A DNA stretch of 64,000 nucleotides, taken from positions 1 to 64,000 of the forward strand of contig CM066918.1 in the NCBI GenBank assembly GCA_033964015.1. The letters run 5' to 3'. Origin of the DNA: Scolanthus callimorphus (lineage: Eukaryota > Cnidaria > Anthozoa > Actiniaria > Edwardsiidae). Positions 1 through 10,937 of this stretch are shown here, in pieces. Both the position numbers and the translations under genes were made by a program. Each line of letters opens with the position of its first letter. Position 1 is the first letter of the stretch. The notes under the pieces are model-generated. The model saw nothing but the letters and a program-made list of their open reading frames with translations. It was not told the DNA's origin and ran no database searches.

Positions 1-1015
1 CTGTTGCCAGCGCACGACTTCTGCCGTTATTTACATATTTAAACAGTTTGGGTACACCGCAGACGTTGTACTTAGACGATTTTTACGGAGCGGATACATC
101 GTCACAAGCTCGACAAGCTTTTGACACTCACAGTTTATTTTCGACGAACTAGGGCTTCAGTCCTCACCGGAAAAAGACTCTCCCCCCTTCTACTACCATG
201 ATCTGTCTCGGCATCGAATTTGATTCTTATGAAATGTCAATGCGCGTACCACAGCAAAGCTGGCAGGACTTGCAAACTGAACTGGATCTATGGCAATCAC
301 TTTCTCAATATTCTAAACGTGAGCTTCAATCGTTACTCGGACGCTTATCATTTGTCACCGCTTGTGTCAAGGCAGGTCGCATTTTCATGTCTCGTTTGTT
401 AAATAATCTCCGGAATTTCCCTAGCAATCGCCGTTATGCGACTATAACACAAGATATGCAAATGGATCTGTCTTGGTGCGTAGATTTTCTCCCTAAGTTT
501 AATGGCGTGTCAATCATCAAGCAGGACATTTGGATTTTGAGGATTTGCATTTTACTACCGATGCGTGGCATGAGTGCTGGGGTGCAACTTGTTTAGATCA
601 GGCTATACATTTCCCATTTCCCTCTTTCCTGACTCAAGCAGCTCAACACATATCTGCTTTGGAACTTTGCGTGATCGTCGTGGCGGCTAGGGTGTGGGCT
701 CCATTCCTAGCGGGTCGGCAGGTTATCGTTTTCTTGCGACAATCAGGCGGCGGTCTCTACAATCAACTCTGGTCGCGCACGAGACCTTTCATGCAACGAT
801 GTTTACGACAACTATGGTTCACGGCTGCAAGTTACGATTTCGAGCTCCGCGCCTCGTTTATTCCCGGCGAGCACAACTCACTTGCGGACGCGCTCAGTAG
901 ATGGCACTTAGGCAACACTTATAGAACCATTTTCCGTAATCAAACTCAGGCACGGGGCGTAACTTACACACCTAAAGAGGTGCCTGATAGCGCGTTTATC
1001 TTTCAGGTAGCTTAA
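1..1015 (+). pseudogene. RT (C-terminal part) and RNase H of the YR retrotransposon, frameshifted
   Basis: The RT catalytic YLDD box is at 69-80, followed by an in-frame stop (TAG, about 147-149). The RT thumb/connection runs from 198 to about 525, with a fold typical of DIRS/Ngaro RTs (LGIEFDS, LQSLLGRLSF, GRIFMSRLL). The reading frame then shifts near 525-530 into RNase H, which shows FTTDAW (first Asp), ALEL (Glu) and LADALSRWHL (last Asp). The middle catalytic Asp is missing from the main frame but present as CDNQAAVS in another frame around 734-758, so two nearby indels of opposite sign (about 730 and 782) flank it. Host function: none; it would have copied the element's RNA into DNA. 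Confidence 0.78.
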
Positions 1016-1056
1016 CTAGTTTTAATTGTTTATTCTTCGTATCTTTTCTAGGTTTG

Positions 1057-2037
1057 TCAAGCTGTCCCGAAGATCTTGATATTTTTAGAAAGAAGTTAAT
1101 TAACATGGCATTTGCTAAATCGACAATGGTCAACAGACATTCACACTTGAAAAGCTATTTAGCATATTGTGTAAACTTCCGTGCACGTCCTTTTCCCGCA
1201 GACGCGGTAAACGTTTCTCGTTATTCGCCTTTTTGGTCTCTAACGGCCGCAAGCTCGGTACAATACAAAACCACCTCTCAAGCATCAAACATTTCCATCA
1301 AATTCGCGGGTTTTGCCTTAGATTGGGACACGGATTACTTTCTCCGGCTTACGCTCATGGGCGCTAGCGTTATCTAGGGAATTCGGTAAACAGAAAGCGA
1401 GCATTCACCCCGCTCATGTTACGTGCAATGTCCCTCATTTGGATTTCAGCAAACCTTTGCATGCGGCGATGTGGGCTCTTTTTCTGGTTGCTTTTTACTC
1501 CTTTTTACGCAAATCGAACTAGTCATTTCGTCGCGTCCACCCTTCACTAAAGTGCTACGACGCTGCGATCTGACATTTACAGAGGGCGGGCATACTTGCG
1601 GGTTGCCGCCACAAAAACAATTCAGTTTTCGGAACGAGCGCTTGTCATCCCTTTGCCATCAATACCAGGCTCTATTCTTTGCCCCATTAGGGCCCTTCGC
1701 AACATCTCTATTACAATCAACTCTCATCGGACGCTTTCCTGTTTTCGGCCTTTCAGGGTGGTTCACGTGACCCCACACCTATCAAATATGCGCAATTTTC
1801 ACGCTTCATCAAGCTTTTAGTTGGTCATTTAGGGCTAGATCACACATTATTTTCAGCTCACGTTTTCGCCGAGGTGGCGCAACGTTTGCTTTTGATTGCG
1901 GTTTGCCTTCTGAATTGATCAAAAGTCATGGCGACTGGCAAAGCGATGCTTATCTAGTTTATCTCGAAATGACCGATAAACAGAAGCGAGCGGCTGTCAC
2001 CGCAATGGCACGCAACATCCGAGAGCAAGGCCTCTAA
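1057..2037 (+). pseudogene. Tyrosine recombinase of the YR retrotransposon, frameshifted
   Basis: The N-terminal core-binding part is seen at 1057-1170 (FRKKLINMAFAKSTMVNRH, LKSYLAYC). The first catalytic Arg lies in FYSFLRKSN, with Arg codon 1508-1510. The second cluster is H-x-x-R, with His (1859-1861) in one frame and FRRGGATFAF in the next, so a 1-nt shift lies inside the active-site box. It continues with SHGDWQSDAYLVYL, which contains the nucleophilic Tyr, and ends at TAA 2035-2037. These R...HxxR...H...Y boxes are diagnostic of the DIRS/Ngaro recombinase, which integrates the circular DNA intermediate. There are at least three frameshifts, so it is not functional. Confidence 0.78.
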
Positions 2038-2136
2038 CTTTCCCGCCACCTTATAGATATATCTTTCATTTTTTGTTTCGTTTATTCCATTGTTCTTCCA
2101 TCCCTCTACAACATTCATCCTTCCTCGTTTGGGTTG

Positions 2137-2253
2137 GGTGCCGGAGATTTATTTTATTAGATGTTTTTTCTATCCTCGTCGATGGAACAATAAAAACTCC
2201 GTTTATATCCCAAACTCGCCTCATCCTTGTGTAGCGGTATGAGTAGAACAATT
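2137..2253 (+). repeat. Split direct repeat copy 1 (putative B1)
   Basis: About 115 bp nearly identical to 2388-2503, starting GGTGCCGGAGATTTATT and ending GAGTAGAACAATT. It lies just after the recombinase stop, the position expected of B1 in Ngaro-type elements. Confidence 0.8.
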
Positions 2254-2387
2254 GGTTAATGATTACCCTAGTGATAATGTTTAATTGTTGAATGACGTCA
2301 TATTGTAACGTATTTAAGACCTTGACGGGGTCACGTAACTCAGTCATAATCTCTACGTGTTGCTACCCTTACCCCTCCCACCCGTAA

Positions 2388-2503
2388 GGTGCCGGAGATT
2401 TATTGTTATTAGATGTTTTTCTATCTCGTCGATGGAACAATAAAAACTCCGTTTATATCCCAAACTCGCCTCATCCTTGTGTAGCGGTATGAGTAGAACA
2501 ATT
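2388..2503 (+). repeat. Split direct repeat copy 2 (putative B2, right end of element)
   Basis: Second copy of the 2137-2253 repeat, differing by a few small indels. The satellite begins at its last bases, so it marks the right end of the retroelement. Confidence 0.8.
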
Positions 2504-5500
2504 TCTAGACGATTATCTAGACGATTATCTATGCGATTATCTATGCGATATCTATTGCGATAATCTATACGATTATCTATACGATTACCTATAGGATTAT
2601 CCTTACGATTATCGATACGATTATCTATACGATTTATCTATACGATTATCTATACGATATCTATACGATTATCTATACGATTATCTATACGATTATCTAT
2701 ATGATTATATTGACGATTTATATTGACGATCTAGACGATTACTAGACGATTATCTAGTCGATTATCTACTAGATTATAATCTAGACGATTATCTAGACGG
2801 TTACCTATACGGTTACCTATACGATTACATATACGATTATCTATACGATTATCTAGACGATTATCTAGACGATTATCTAGACGATTATCTAGACGGTTAC
2901 CTAGCCGATTACCTATACGATTATCTATACGATTATCTATACGATTATCGATACGATTAGCTATACGATTATCTATACGATTATCTATATATCTATACGA
3001 TTATCTATAAGACTATCTATACGATTATCTAGACGATTGTCTAGACGATTATCTAGACGATTATCTAGACGATTATCTAACGATTATCTAGACGATTATC
3101 TAGACGATTATCTATACGATTACCTATACGATTACCTATACGATTACCTATACGATTATCTATACGATTATCTATACGATTATCTATACGATTATCTATA
3201 CGATTATCTATATGATTATATTGACGATTTATATTGACGATCTAGACGATTATCTAGACGATTATCTAGACGATTATCTAGACGATTATCTAGACGATTA
3301 TCAATGCGATTATCTTTACGATTATTTTACGATTATCTAGACGATTATCTATACGATTATCTATACGATTATCTAGTCGATTATCTAGTCGATTATCTAG
3401 TCGATTATCTAGACGATTATCTAGACGATTATCTAGACGATTATCTAGACGATTATCTAGACGATTATCGTGACGATTATCGTGACGATTATCGTGACGA
3501 TTACCTATACCATTACCTATACGATTATCTATACGATTATCTATACCATTATCTATACGATTATCTTTACGATTATCTTTACGATTATTTTTTACGATTA
3601 TCTTCACGATTATCTAGACGATTATCTATACGATTATCTATACGATTATGTAGACGATTATCTAGACGATTATCTAGACGATTATCTAGACGATTATCTA
3701 GACGATTATCTAGACGATTATCTATATGATTATATTGACGATCTAGACGATTATCTAGACGATTATCTAGACGATTATCTAGACGATTATCTAGACGATT
3801 ATCTAGACGATTATCTTTAGACGATTATTTTACGATTATCTATACGATTATCTATACGATTATCTATACGATTATCTATACGGTTATCTATACGATTATC
3901 TATACGATTATCTAGTCGATTATCTAGTCGATTATCTAGACGATTATCGTGACGATTATCGTGACGATTACCTATACCATTACCTATACGATTATCTATA
4001 CGATTATCTATACCATTATCTATACGATTATCTTTACGATTATCTTTACGATTATTTTTACGATTATCTCACGATTATCTAGACGATTATCTAGACGATT
4101 ATCTAGACGATTATCTAGACGATTATCTAGACGATTATCTATATGATTATTTGACGATCTAGACGATTATCTAGACGATTATCTAGACGATTATCTAGAC
4201 GATTATCTAGACGATTATCTAGACGATTATCTTTACGATTATTTTACGATTATCTATACGATTATCTATACGATTATCTATACGATTATCTATACGGTTA
4301 TCTATACGATTATCTATACGATTATCTAGTCGATTATCTAGTCGTTATCTAGACGATTATCGTGACGATTATCGTGACGATTACCTATACGATTACCTAT
4401 ACGATTATCTATACGATTATCTATACAATTATCTATACGAATATTTTACGATTATCTTTACGATTATTTTTACGATTATCTTGACGATTATCTATACGAT
4501 TATCTATACGATTATCTATACGATTATCTAGACGATTTTCTAGACGATTATCTAGACGATTATTTTGACGATCTAGACGATTATCTAGACGATTATCTAG
4601 ACGATTATCTAGACGATTATCAAGACGATTATCAAAACGATTATCTAGAGGATTATCTAGACGATTATCTATGCGATTATCTATACGATTATCTATACGA
4701 TTACCTATACGATTATCTTTACGATTATCTATCCGATTATCTAGTTATATAGACGATTATCTAGACGATTATCTAGACGATATTCTGGACGATTGTCTAG
4801 ACGATTGTCTAGACGATTGTCTAGACAATTATCTAGACGATTATCTAGACGATTATCTAGACGATTATCTAGACGATTATCTAGACGTTTTTCTAGACGA
4901 TTATCTAGACGATTATCTAGACGATTATCTAGACGATTATCTATACGATTATTTAGTCGTTTATCTACACGATTATCTATACGATTATCTATACGATTAT
5001 CTATACGATTATCGATACGATTATCGATACGATTATCTATACGATTATCTAGACGATTATCAATGCGATTATCTATGGGATTATCGACGATTATCTAGAC
5101 GATTATCTAGACGATTATCTAGACGATTATCTAGACGATTATCTAGACGATTACCTAGACGATTATCTATACGGCTATCTATACGATTATCTTTACGATT
5201 ATTTTACGATTTCTAGACGATTATCTATACAATTATCTATATGATTATCTATATGATTATCTAGACGATTATCTAGACGATTATCTAGACGATTATCTAG
5301 ACGATTATCTAGACGATTATCTAGACGATTATCAAGACGATTATCAAGACGATTATCTAGACGATTATCTATGCGATTATCTATGCGATTATCCATGCGA
5401 TTATCTACACGATTATCTACACGATTATCTATACGAGTATCTATACGATTATCTATACGATTATCAATACGATTATCGATACGATTATCGATACGATTAT

Positions 5501-5901
5501 CGATACGATTATCGATACGATTATCTATACGATTATCTATGCGATTATCGACGATTATCTAGACGATTATCTAGACGATTATCTAGACGATTATCTAGAC
5601 GATTACCTATACGATTATCTATACGATTATCTATACGATTATCTTTACGATTATCTAGACGATTATCAATGCGATTATCTTTACGATTACCTATACGATT
5701 ATCTATACGATTATCTATACGATTATCTATACGATTATCTATATGATTATATTGACGATTTATATTGACGATCTAGACGATTATCTAGACGATTATCTAG
5801 ACGATTATCTAGACGATTATCAATGCGATTATCTTTACGATTATTTTACGATTATCTAGACGATTATCTATACGATTATCTATACGATTATCTAGACGAT
5901 T
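2504..5901 (+). repeat. 12-bp satellite array, block 1
   Basis: About 3.4 kb of a 12-bp unit, GATTATCTAGAC, with frequent variants ending CTATAC, CTAGTC, CGTGAC, CTTTAC, CAATGC and GATACG. Variants are not random. For example, the run CTATATGATTATATTGACGA followed by a short TTTATATTGACGATC recurs near 2698, 3207 and 5739, and a CAATGC-CTTTAC-TTTAC block recurs at 3302 and 5822. This indicates higher-order repeats superimposed on the 12-mer. The array is open in two forward frames (Y-L-D-D and L-S-R-R) and one reverse frame, which creates long but meaningless ORFs. Confidence 0.95.
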
Positions 5902-6489
5902 GCTTTGGTCAGCGGCACCGTCATGGTTGCCACATCGTTGTGTTAGTCCGTATCAATTCGTGTTTTTCACTGTTGTTATCGTATCTGAAGTCTGCCATGT
6001 GGCCTAACTTCGTTCCTAGTGTGCCCCTTGTGGTATTTACGCAGTTTGTTGTGAACTTCGCCACCTCTCTGGTATTCTATGGACAGCAGTGTTTGAGATC
6101 GTCACAGCAAGTCCGCCATCTTGGATCGGCACCGACTATTAGTCAACCGAGACTGAGTTATTCTACCGCCATGCTGAGATCCCTGCGGAATCCAGCCCTA
6201 AAACAAACCTTCCGCCTGAACTTTGGCAAAAACTTGGGGAGCTTGGTATCAGGAAGCCGTTTCGATCTAAAAGGAAGAAAATTCAACATCGAGAACCAGG
6301 GTCGCCATTGCTTGACGGGCACCCTGTGGATTCACAGCATTCCCACCTGCTCCTGTCGCCACACCGTCTGTTCCGGCTCCTCCGCTAACCAGCAAAGCTC
6401 CAGGAATACTCTACCCCGAATGCTGATTTGCAACACTCGATGTCTCACACACAACAAATCGATGAGCTAGAGTGTATTATTAGGCTAAA

Positions 6490-7256
6490 TAGGTGGAAGT
6501 AGCTTGTGTTACTGAGACGTGGTTGTATAAAGACATTCCCGATTCTGCTGTTTCGATCAAGGATTTTACCCTGTTTCGTAAGGACCGCGGCTCGCCCTGC
6601 GGGGGAATTGCTGCGTATGTATGTTGCTCGATCCCATGCAAACAACTCGAACTGGCGGAACTGTCTGACACAATAACAGAGTTATGTGGCTTCAGCTGAG
6701 ACCCGTCCGGCTACCAAGAGAAGTCTCGTCCATTATCCTCGGGGTTGTCTATCACCCCCCAGACGCAAAAGCTGATGACAATCAGAAGCTCTACGATCAT
6801 GTGCAGCACATGGCAGATTCGTATCTCCTTAATCATCCCCGACAGCCTGATTTGGGTCACAGGCGACTTTAACCCTAACAGCACTAAGATCTCGACGTCA
6901 GTTTTCAAACGCGCATGCGGCTTGTCTCAAATCGTTAAGGTACTTACGCGTGACACCGGAACACTCGATTGGTGTCTGACCATCTTCCCAAGCTTTTTCT
7001 TGAACCCAGCCAGTTACCAAAGATTGGGGCGAGCGATCACTTCAGTGTTCTCGTGCAACAAAGTGACCTAAGCTGTAGGAATCGTGAGAAGCAGGTTGTT
7101 ACAAAGCGAGACACAAGAAACAGCTGTTTGCGAGAGTTCGGCCAATGGATTACCGCCTTCTCTTGCAGGAGATGGCTTGCTGCTACGTCCTGTGAAGAAA
7201 AGTTTCAGATTTTTATGACCACACTAAATGATGCGATCGCGAAGTTCCTCCCTTAA
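6490..7256 (+). pseudogene. LINE copy 1 endonuclease domain, frameshifted
   Basis: Motifs of the APE-like endonuclease appear in order across three frames: VTETWLYKDIP (from 6505), FRKDRG...GGIAAYV (about 6570-6620), GVVYHPPDAKADD (about 6743), GDFNPN (about 6862) and SDHFSVLVQQ (about 7034). These correspond to the Glu, Asp-Phe-Asn and Ser-Asp-His active-site boxes. The enzyme would nick the target for target-primed reverse transcription. It is broken by at least three frameshifts. Confidence 0.8.
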
Positions 7257-7499
7257 AAAGATGTCGTTGTTACAGCTCAGACAAACCATGGATTACCAGC
7301 AAGATTAAACATTGGATCGCCAAGAGACAGCACTGTCTAGCATCCTTTGGGAAGGACTCGCCACTTTATAAAATGTGGCGCAATAAGGTAGCCTGTGCCA
7401 TAGAGACGTGCAAAGCGTCTTATTATAAGAACAAGGTTAAAAATCTGAAAAAACACCAATTCGTGCCGCTGGTGGAGAGAAGTAAAGAAACCTGTCAGG

Positions 7500-9102
7500 C
7501 CAGTCACGCAATGAGGGAAAATGGTACTCACAGCTCATTAAAGGTGACATAGATACGGTGGACACGTTGTGTCGCAGATAACCGAGTACTTCGTGGGACT
7601 GACGTCATCGTTCTCACCGCTAATACCGGCTGACATCGCAGGAATCGAAGTAGCGGACATCCCTGATGATATGTTTGTGTCTACGCGTGAGGCCTATTCT
7701 GCACTCAGATCAGTGCAGACAAGGAAATCTCCAGGCCCGGACGGAATACCAAATACCGTGCTCAAATCGTTCGCGTTTGAACTTGCACCTCCCCTGGCGG
7801 ATCTGTTTAATGCATCGCTACGAGAAGGCTACCTCCCTTCACTTCTCAAGAGCGCAATTGTGCGTCCGCTGCCGAAACAGTCCCTCCCCAAGCAATCGAT
7901 AGGGATATTCGCCCAATTTCACTCACGCCGCAGGTTACAAAAGTCATGGAGGGTTTTGTTCTAAGCAGAATCACCCCGGATGTCCTGTGCGATCTGGACT
8001 TAAAGCAATTTGCTACTGCAGGGAAGTCCACCGCCCACGCCATTGTTTACCTGCTCATCTATTGCACTAGAAGCACTAGACGGCGGGAACTGTTGGGTGC
8101 GTTTGTTTTTTGCGGACTTCCGTAAAGGTTTTGACTTGATCGACCATCAAATATTACTAGAGAAACTCAAGTTATTTAACATCCATCCTAGCTTAATTAG
8201 ATGGATTGCATCCTTCTTGCTAGACAGAAACCAATGTGTTGCATCACACCAGCCCTCTCGCCGTACTTAAAGCTGAACGGTGGAATACCACAGGGAACCC
8301 GTCTGGGCCCTCTGTTGTTTGCCATTATGGTTAACGACCTTGTCAGGAATGGGGCCTAGAGCTAAATATGTCGATGACTTAACCGTCCTTGAGGTGATCC
8401 CAAGGAACTCTCCATCGGTCCTTGGAAGTATCGTTAACAACATCCACTCATTTGCATATGTAACAACATGCGGTTAAATCCTAGTAAATGCAAGAGCATG
8501 GTGATTGACTTCTTACACTATAATAGTTACAGCTGCCCGCCCCTTTTTGTAGACGGATCCCAAATAGAGTGTGTCAAGTCGTTTAAATTTCTCGGAATTC
8601 ACGTGTCTGACGACTTGTCCTGGGCGTGCACTGCGACTATATAGTTAAGAAAGCAAATCGCCGGCTGTATGCACTTAGAACACTAAAGCGTTGTAAAGTA
8701 CCTGCTCCTGACATTGTGAATGTTTATTGCGCGCTTCTCCGGCCGATCTTAGAGTACGCCTCAGTTGTCTTTTCTAACTTGCCTCAATACCTATCTCTCG
8801 CCATCGAGAGAGTGCAAAAACGGCGCTTGCAATCATTTTCTCCAACATTTCGTATAATGATGCCCTTACTGCGGCACAATTAGAGTCACTTTCTGATAGG
8901 AGATCTAGGGCATGTAGCGAGTTCATCAAACAGCTATCAGTTAGCAACCCAGTACATAGATTAGTTAAAGAGAGAATTCAACCATCCTCTGGTCATTACA
9001 AACTCCGTGGCCCACTCATCCCACACATTAAGCCCTGCAACACCAACAGGTTCAGGGATTTTATCACGAACAGTTACGCTGGGGAAATAGCTAGGGACTA
9101 AG
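7500..9102 (+). pseudogene. LINE copy 1 reverse transcriptase domain, frameshifted
   Basis: Motifs appear in order: RKSPGPDGIPNTVLKS (about 7726), FADFRKGFDLIDHQILLEKL (about 8111), GGIPQGTRLGPLLFA (about 8280), the catalytic YVDDLT box (about 8369), a thumb with MRLNPSKC (split by a frameshift near 8470) and FKFLGIHVSDDLSW, and then VKKANRRLYALRTLKR and LEYASVVFSNLPQYL (to about 8883). The tail runs on to about 9102. Homologous block by block to LINE copy 2 at 14165-22245. Confidence 0.85.
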
Positions 9103-9238
9103 ACTAAGCCTCATGATTATCAATAATGTAATTGTAGATTTATCAGCCTATTATGTATTTATTAGCCTGTAATGTAATATTAACTGTTTGCTGACCGTAT
9201 CTGTAATTCAGCTTCGGCTGCAAGAGATACATTAAACA

Positions 9239-9280
<42 letters not shown>
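9239..9280 (+). repeat. (TCTA)n tail of LINE copy 1
   Basis: About ten perfect TCTA units at the 3' end of the LINE, running without a break into CTATACGATTAT satellite units. Confidence 0.92.
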
Positions 9281-9281
<1 letters not shown>

Positions 9282-10529
9282 ACGATTATCTATACGATTA
9301 TCTAGTCGATTATCTAGTCGATTATCTAGTCGATTATCTAGACGATTATCTAGACGATTATCTAGACGATTATCTAGACGATTATCGTGACGATTATCGT
9401 GACGATTATCGTGACGATTACCTATACCATTACTATACGATTATCTTACGATTATCTATACCATTATCTATACGATTATCTTTACGATTATCTTTACGAT
9501 TATTTTACGATTATTAGGATTATAATCTACGATTCCATTAACTTATGATATATCTAATATTTACGATATACGATTACTATGATACGTATTATATACACGA
9601 TATATACTAGACTATTATCTAGACGATTATCTATCTAACGATTATCTAGACGATATCCTATATGACATTATCTAGACGATTATCTACTAGAGATGATTAT
9701 ATTACGACTCTAGATCATCTTAGATTTCTAGACGATAATCTTAGGATTATCTAGACGATTATCTAGACGATTATCTAGACGATTATCTAGACGATATTAT
9801 CTATCGATTTCTATTGATTACGATTATTATCTACGATTATCTATACGATTATCTATATCGATATATCGACGATATCGACGATTATCTATACGTTATCTGA
9901 TTATCTACGATTATTCTTATCATAGCGATTATCTATACGATTATCTATACGATTATCTACGTCTAGACGATTATCTAGTCGATTATCGTGATTACTATCG
10001 ATTATCTGACGATGACGATTATCGTGACGATTACCTATACATTACCTATACGATTATCTATACGATTATCTATACCATTATCACCATTATCTATACGATT
10101 ATCTTTACGATTATCTTTACGATTATTTTTACGATTATCTTCACGATTATCTAGACGATTATCTATACGATTATCTATACGATTATCTAGACGATTATCT
10201 AGACGATTATCTAGAATATTATCTATATGATTATATTGACGATCTAGACGATTATCTAGACGATTATCTAGACGGTTTACCTATACGATTACCTATACGA
10301 TTATCTATACGATTATCTATACGATTATCGATACGATTATCTATACGATTATCTATACGATTATCTATATATCTATACGATTATCTATACGACTATCTAT
10401 ACGATTATCTAGACGATTGTCTAGACGATTATCTATACGATTATCTAGAGATTATCTAGACGATTATCTAGACGATTATCTAGATATTATCTATATGATT
10501 ATATTGACGATCTAGACGATTATCTAGAT
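9281..10529 (+). repeat. 12-bp satellite array, block 2 (partly scrambled)
   Basis: Same 12-mer as block 1, including the CGTGAC and CTTTAC variant strings. The stretch 9500-9990 is strongly disordered, with missing bases and units of 7-15 bp, unlike the clean arrays either side. It is either an old array edge or poor consensus sequence. Confidence 0.9.
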
Positions 10530-10937
10530 TATTATACATTGTATTCACTATCTCGATTCTGATTGGCTAAAAGCAGCGCGCGCTTACTTTGGGAATCACG
10601 CACTTTAAGGGTTTCCAAGAATCAGCATGCTGATTCTTGAAGAATCAGCTAGCTGATTCTTGATCCTACGCGCGCAATGTTTCATGGGACTACAGCCCTT
10701 GATGTTTTCCCTATCTACAAGGCGCTTGTGTAAAAGAAATTGCTTGACAGAAAAAAAAAAGTATTTTACTGAATCAATGTATAATAAACAATTATTGAAT
10801 TCGGTTTTTGTGATTTCCAGAATAAACAATATCTCGCCAGGTGGAATCAGGCTCGGCCTTACGGCCTCGCCTGATTCCACTTGTCTCGACATTGTTTATT
10901 CTGGAAATCACAAAAAACCTCATCCAATAATTGCTTA
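10530..10937. mobile_element. Palindromic insert in the satellite (MITE-like)
   Basis: Non-satellite DNA with satellite on both sides. It holds two perfect palindromes back to back (24 bp at 10616-10639 and 22 bp at 10640-10661, both built on AAGAATCAGC and its complement). It also holds a long hairpin with arms 10789-10858 and 10864-10933. No coding sequence is seen. Inference: a non-autonomous inverted-repeat transposon, possibly two nested ones. Confidence 0.7.

Larger units (their letters stand above)
1..2503 (+). mobile_element. 3' part of a Ngaro/DIRS-type tyrosine-recombinase retrotransposon
   Basis: Seen: reverse transcriptase remains with a YLDD box (69-80), RNase H, a tyrosine recombinase, and then a pair of direct repeats (2137-2253 and 2388-2503) separated by about 134 bp. 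Family knowledge: Ngaro/PAT-type elements carry RT-RNaseH-YR and end in split direct repeats (A1 ... B1-A2-B2), whereas DIRS1 proper has inverted repeats. Inference: the two direct repeats are B1 and B2 and the stretch between them is A2; A1 would lie to the left of the window. The copy is dead because all coding parts are frameshifted. Its right end abuts the 12-bp satellite directly. Confidence 0.8.
5902..9280 (+). mobile_element. CR1-like non-LTR retrotransposon (LINE copy 1) inserted in satellite
   Basis: Flanked on both sides by the 12-bp satellite. The 5' part (5902-6480) has no recognisable domain. It is followed by an apurinic-type endonuclease, a reverse transcriptase, a short C-terminal tail ending near 9101, an A/T-rich 3' UTR and a (TCTA)n tail at 9239-9280. 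Endonuclease-RT order and a microsatellite-like 3' tail are typical of the CR1/L2 group. Many frameshifts and stops show that it is dead. Confidence 0.85.

Noticed and set aside
2066..2347. 93-codon minus-strand frame
   Set aside because: Lies across the B1-A2 repeat region of the retroelement and matches no protein I recognise.
3037..5562. Long open frames of DYLD, RLSR or DNRL repeats in the satellite
   Set aside because: They follow from a 12-bp period with no stop in some frames. They appear on both strands in several frames and have no start, splice or codon signature of a protein gene.
2504..5901. Satellite considered as a CRISPR array
   Set aside because: The unit is 12 bp with no unique spacers, in a eukaryotic context and without cas genes.
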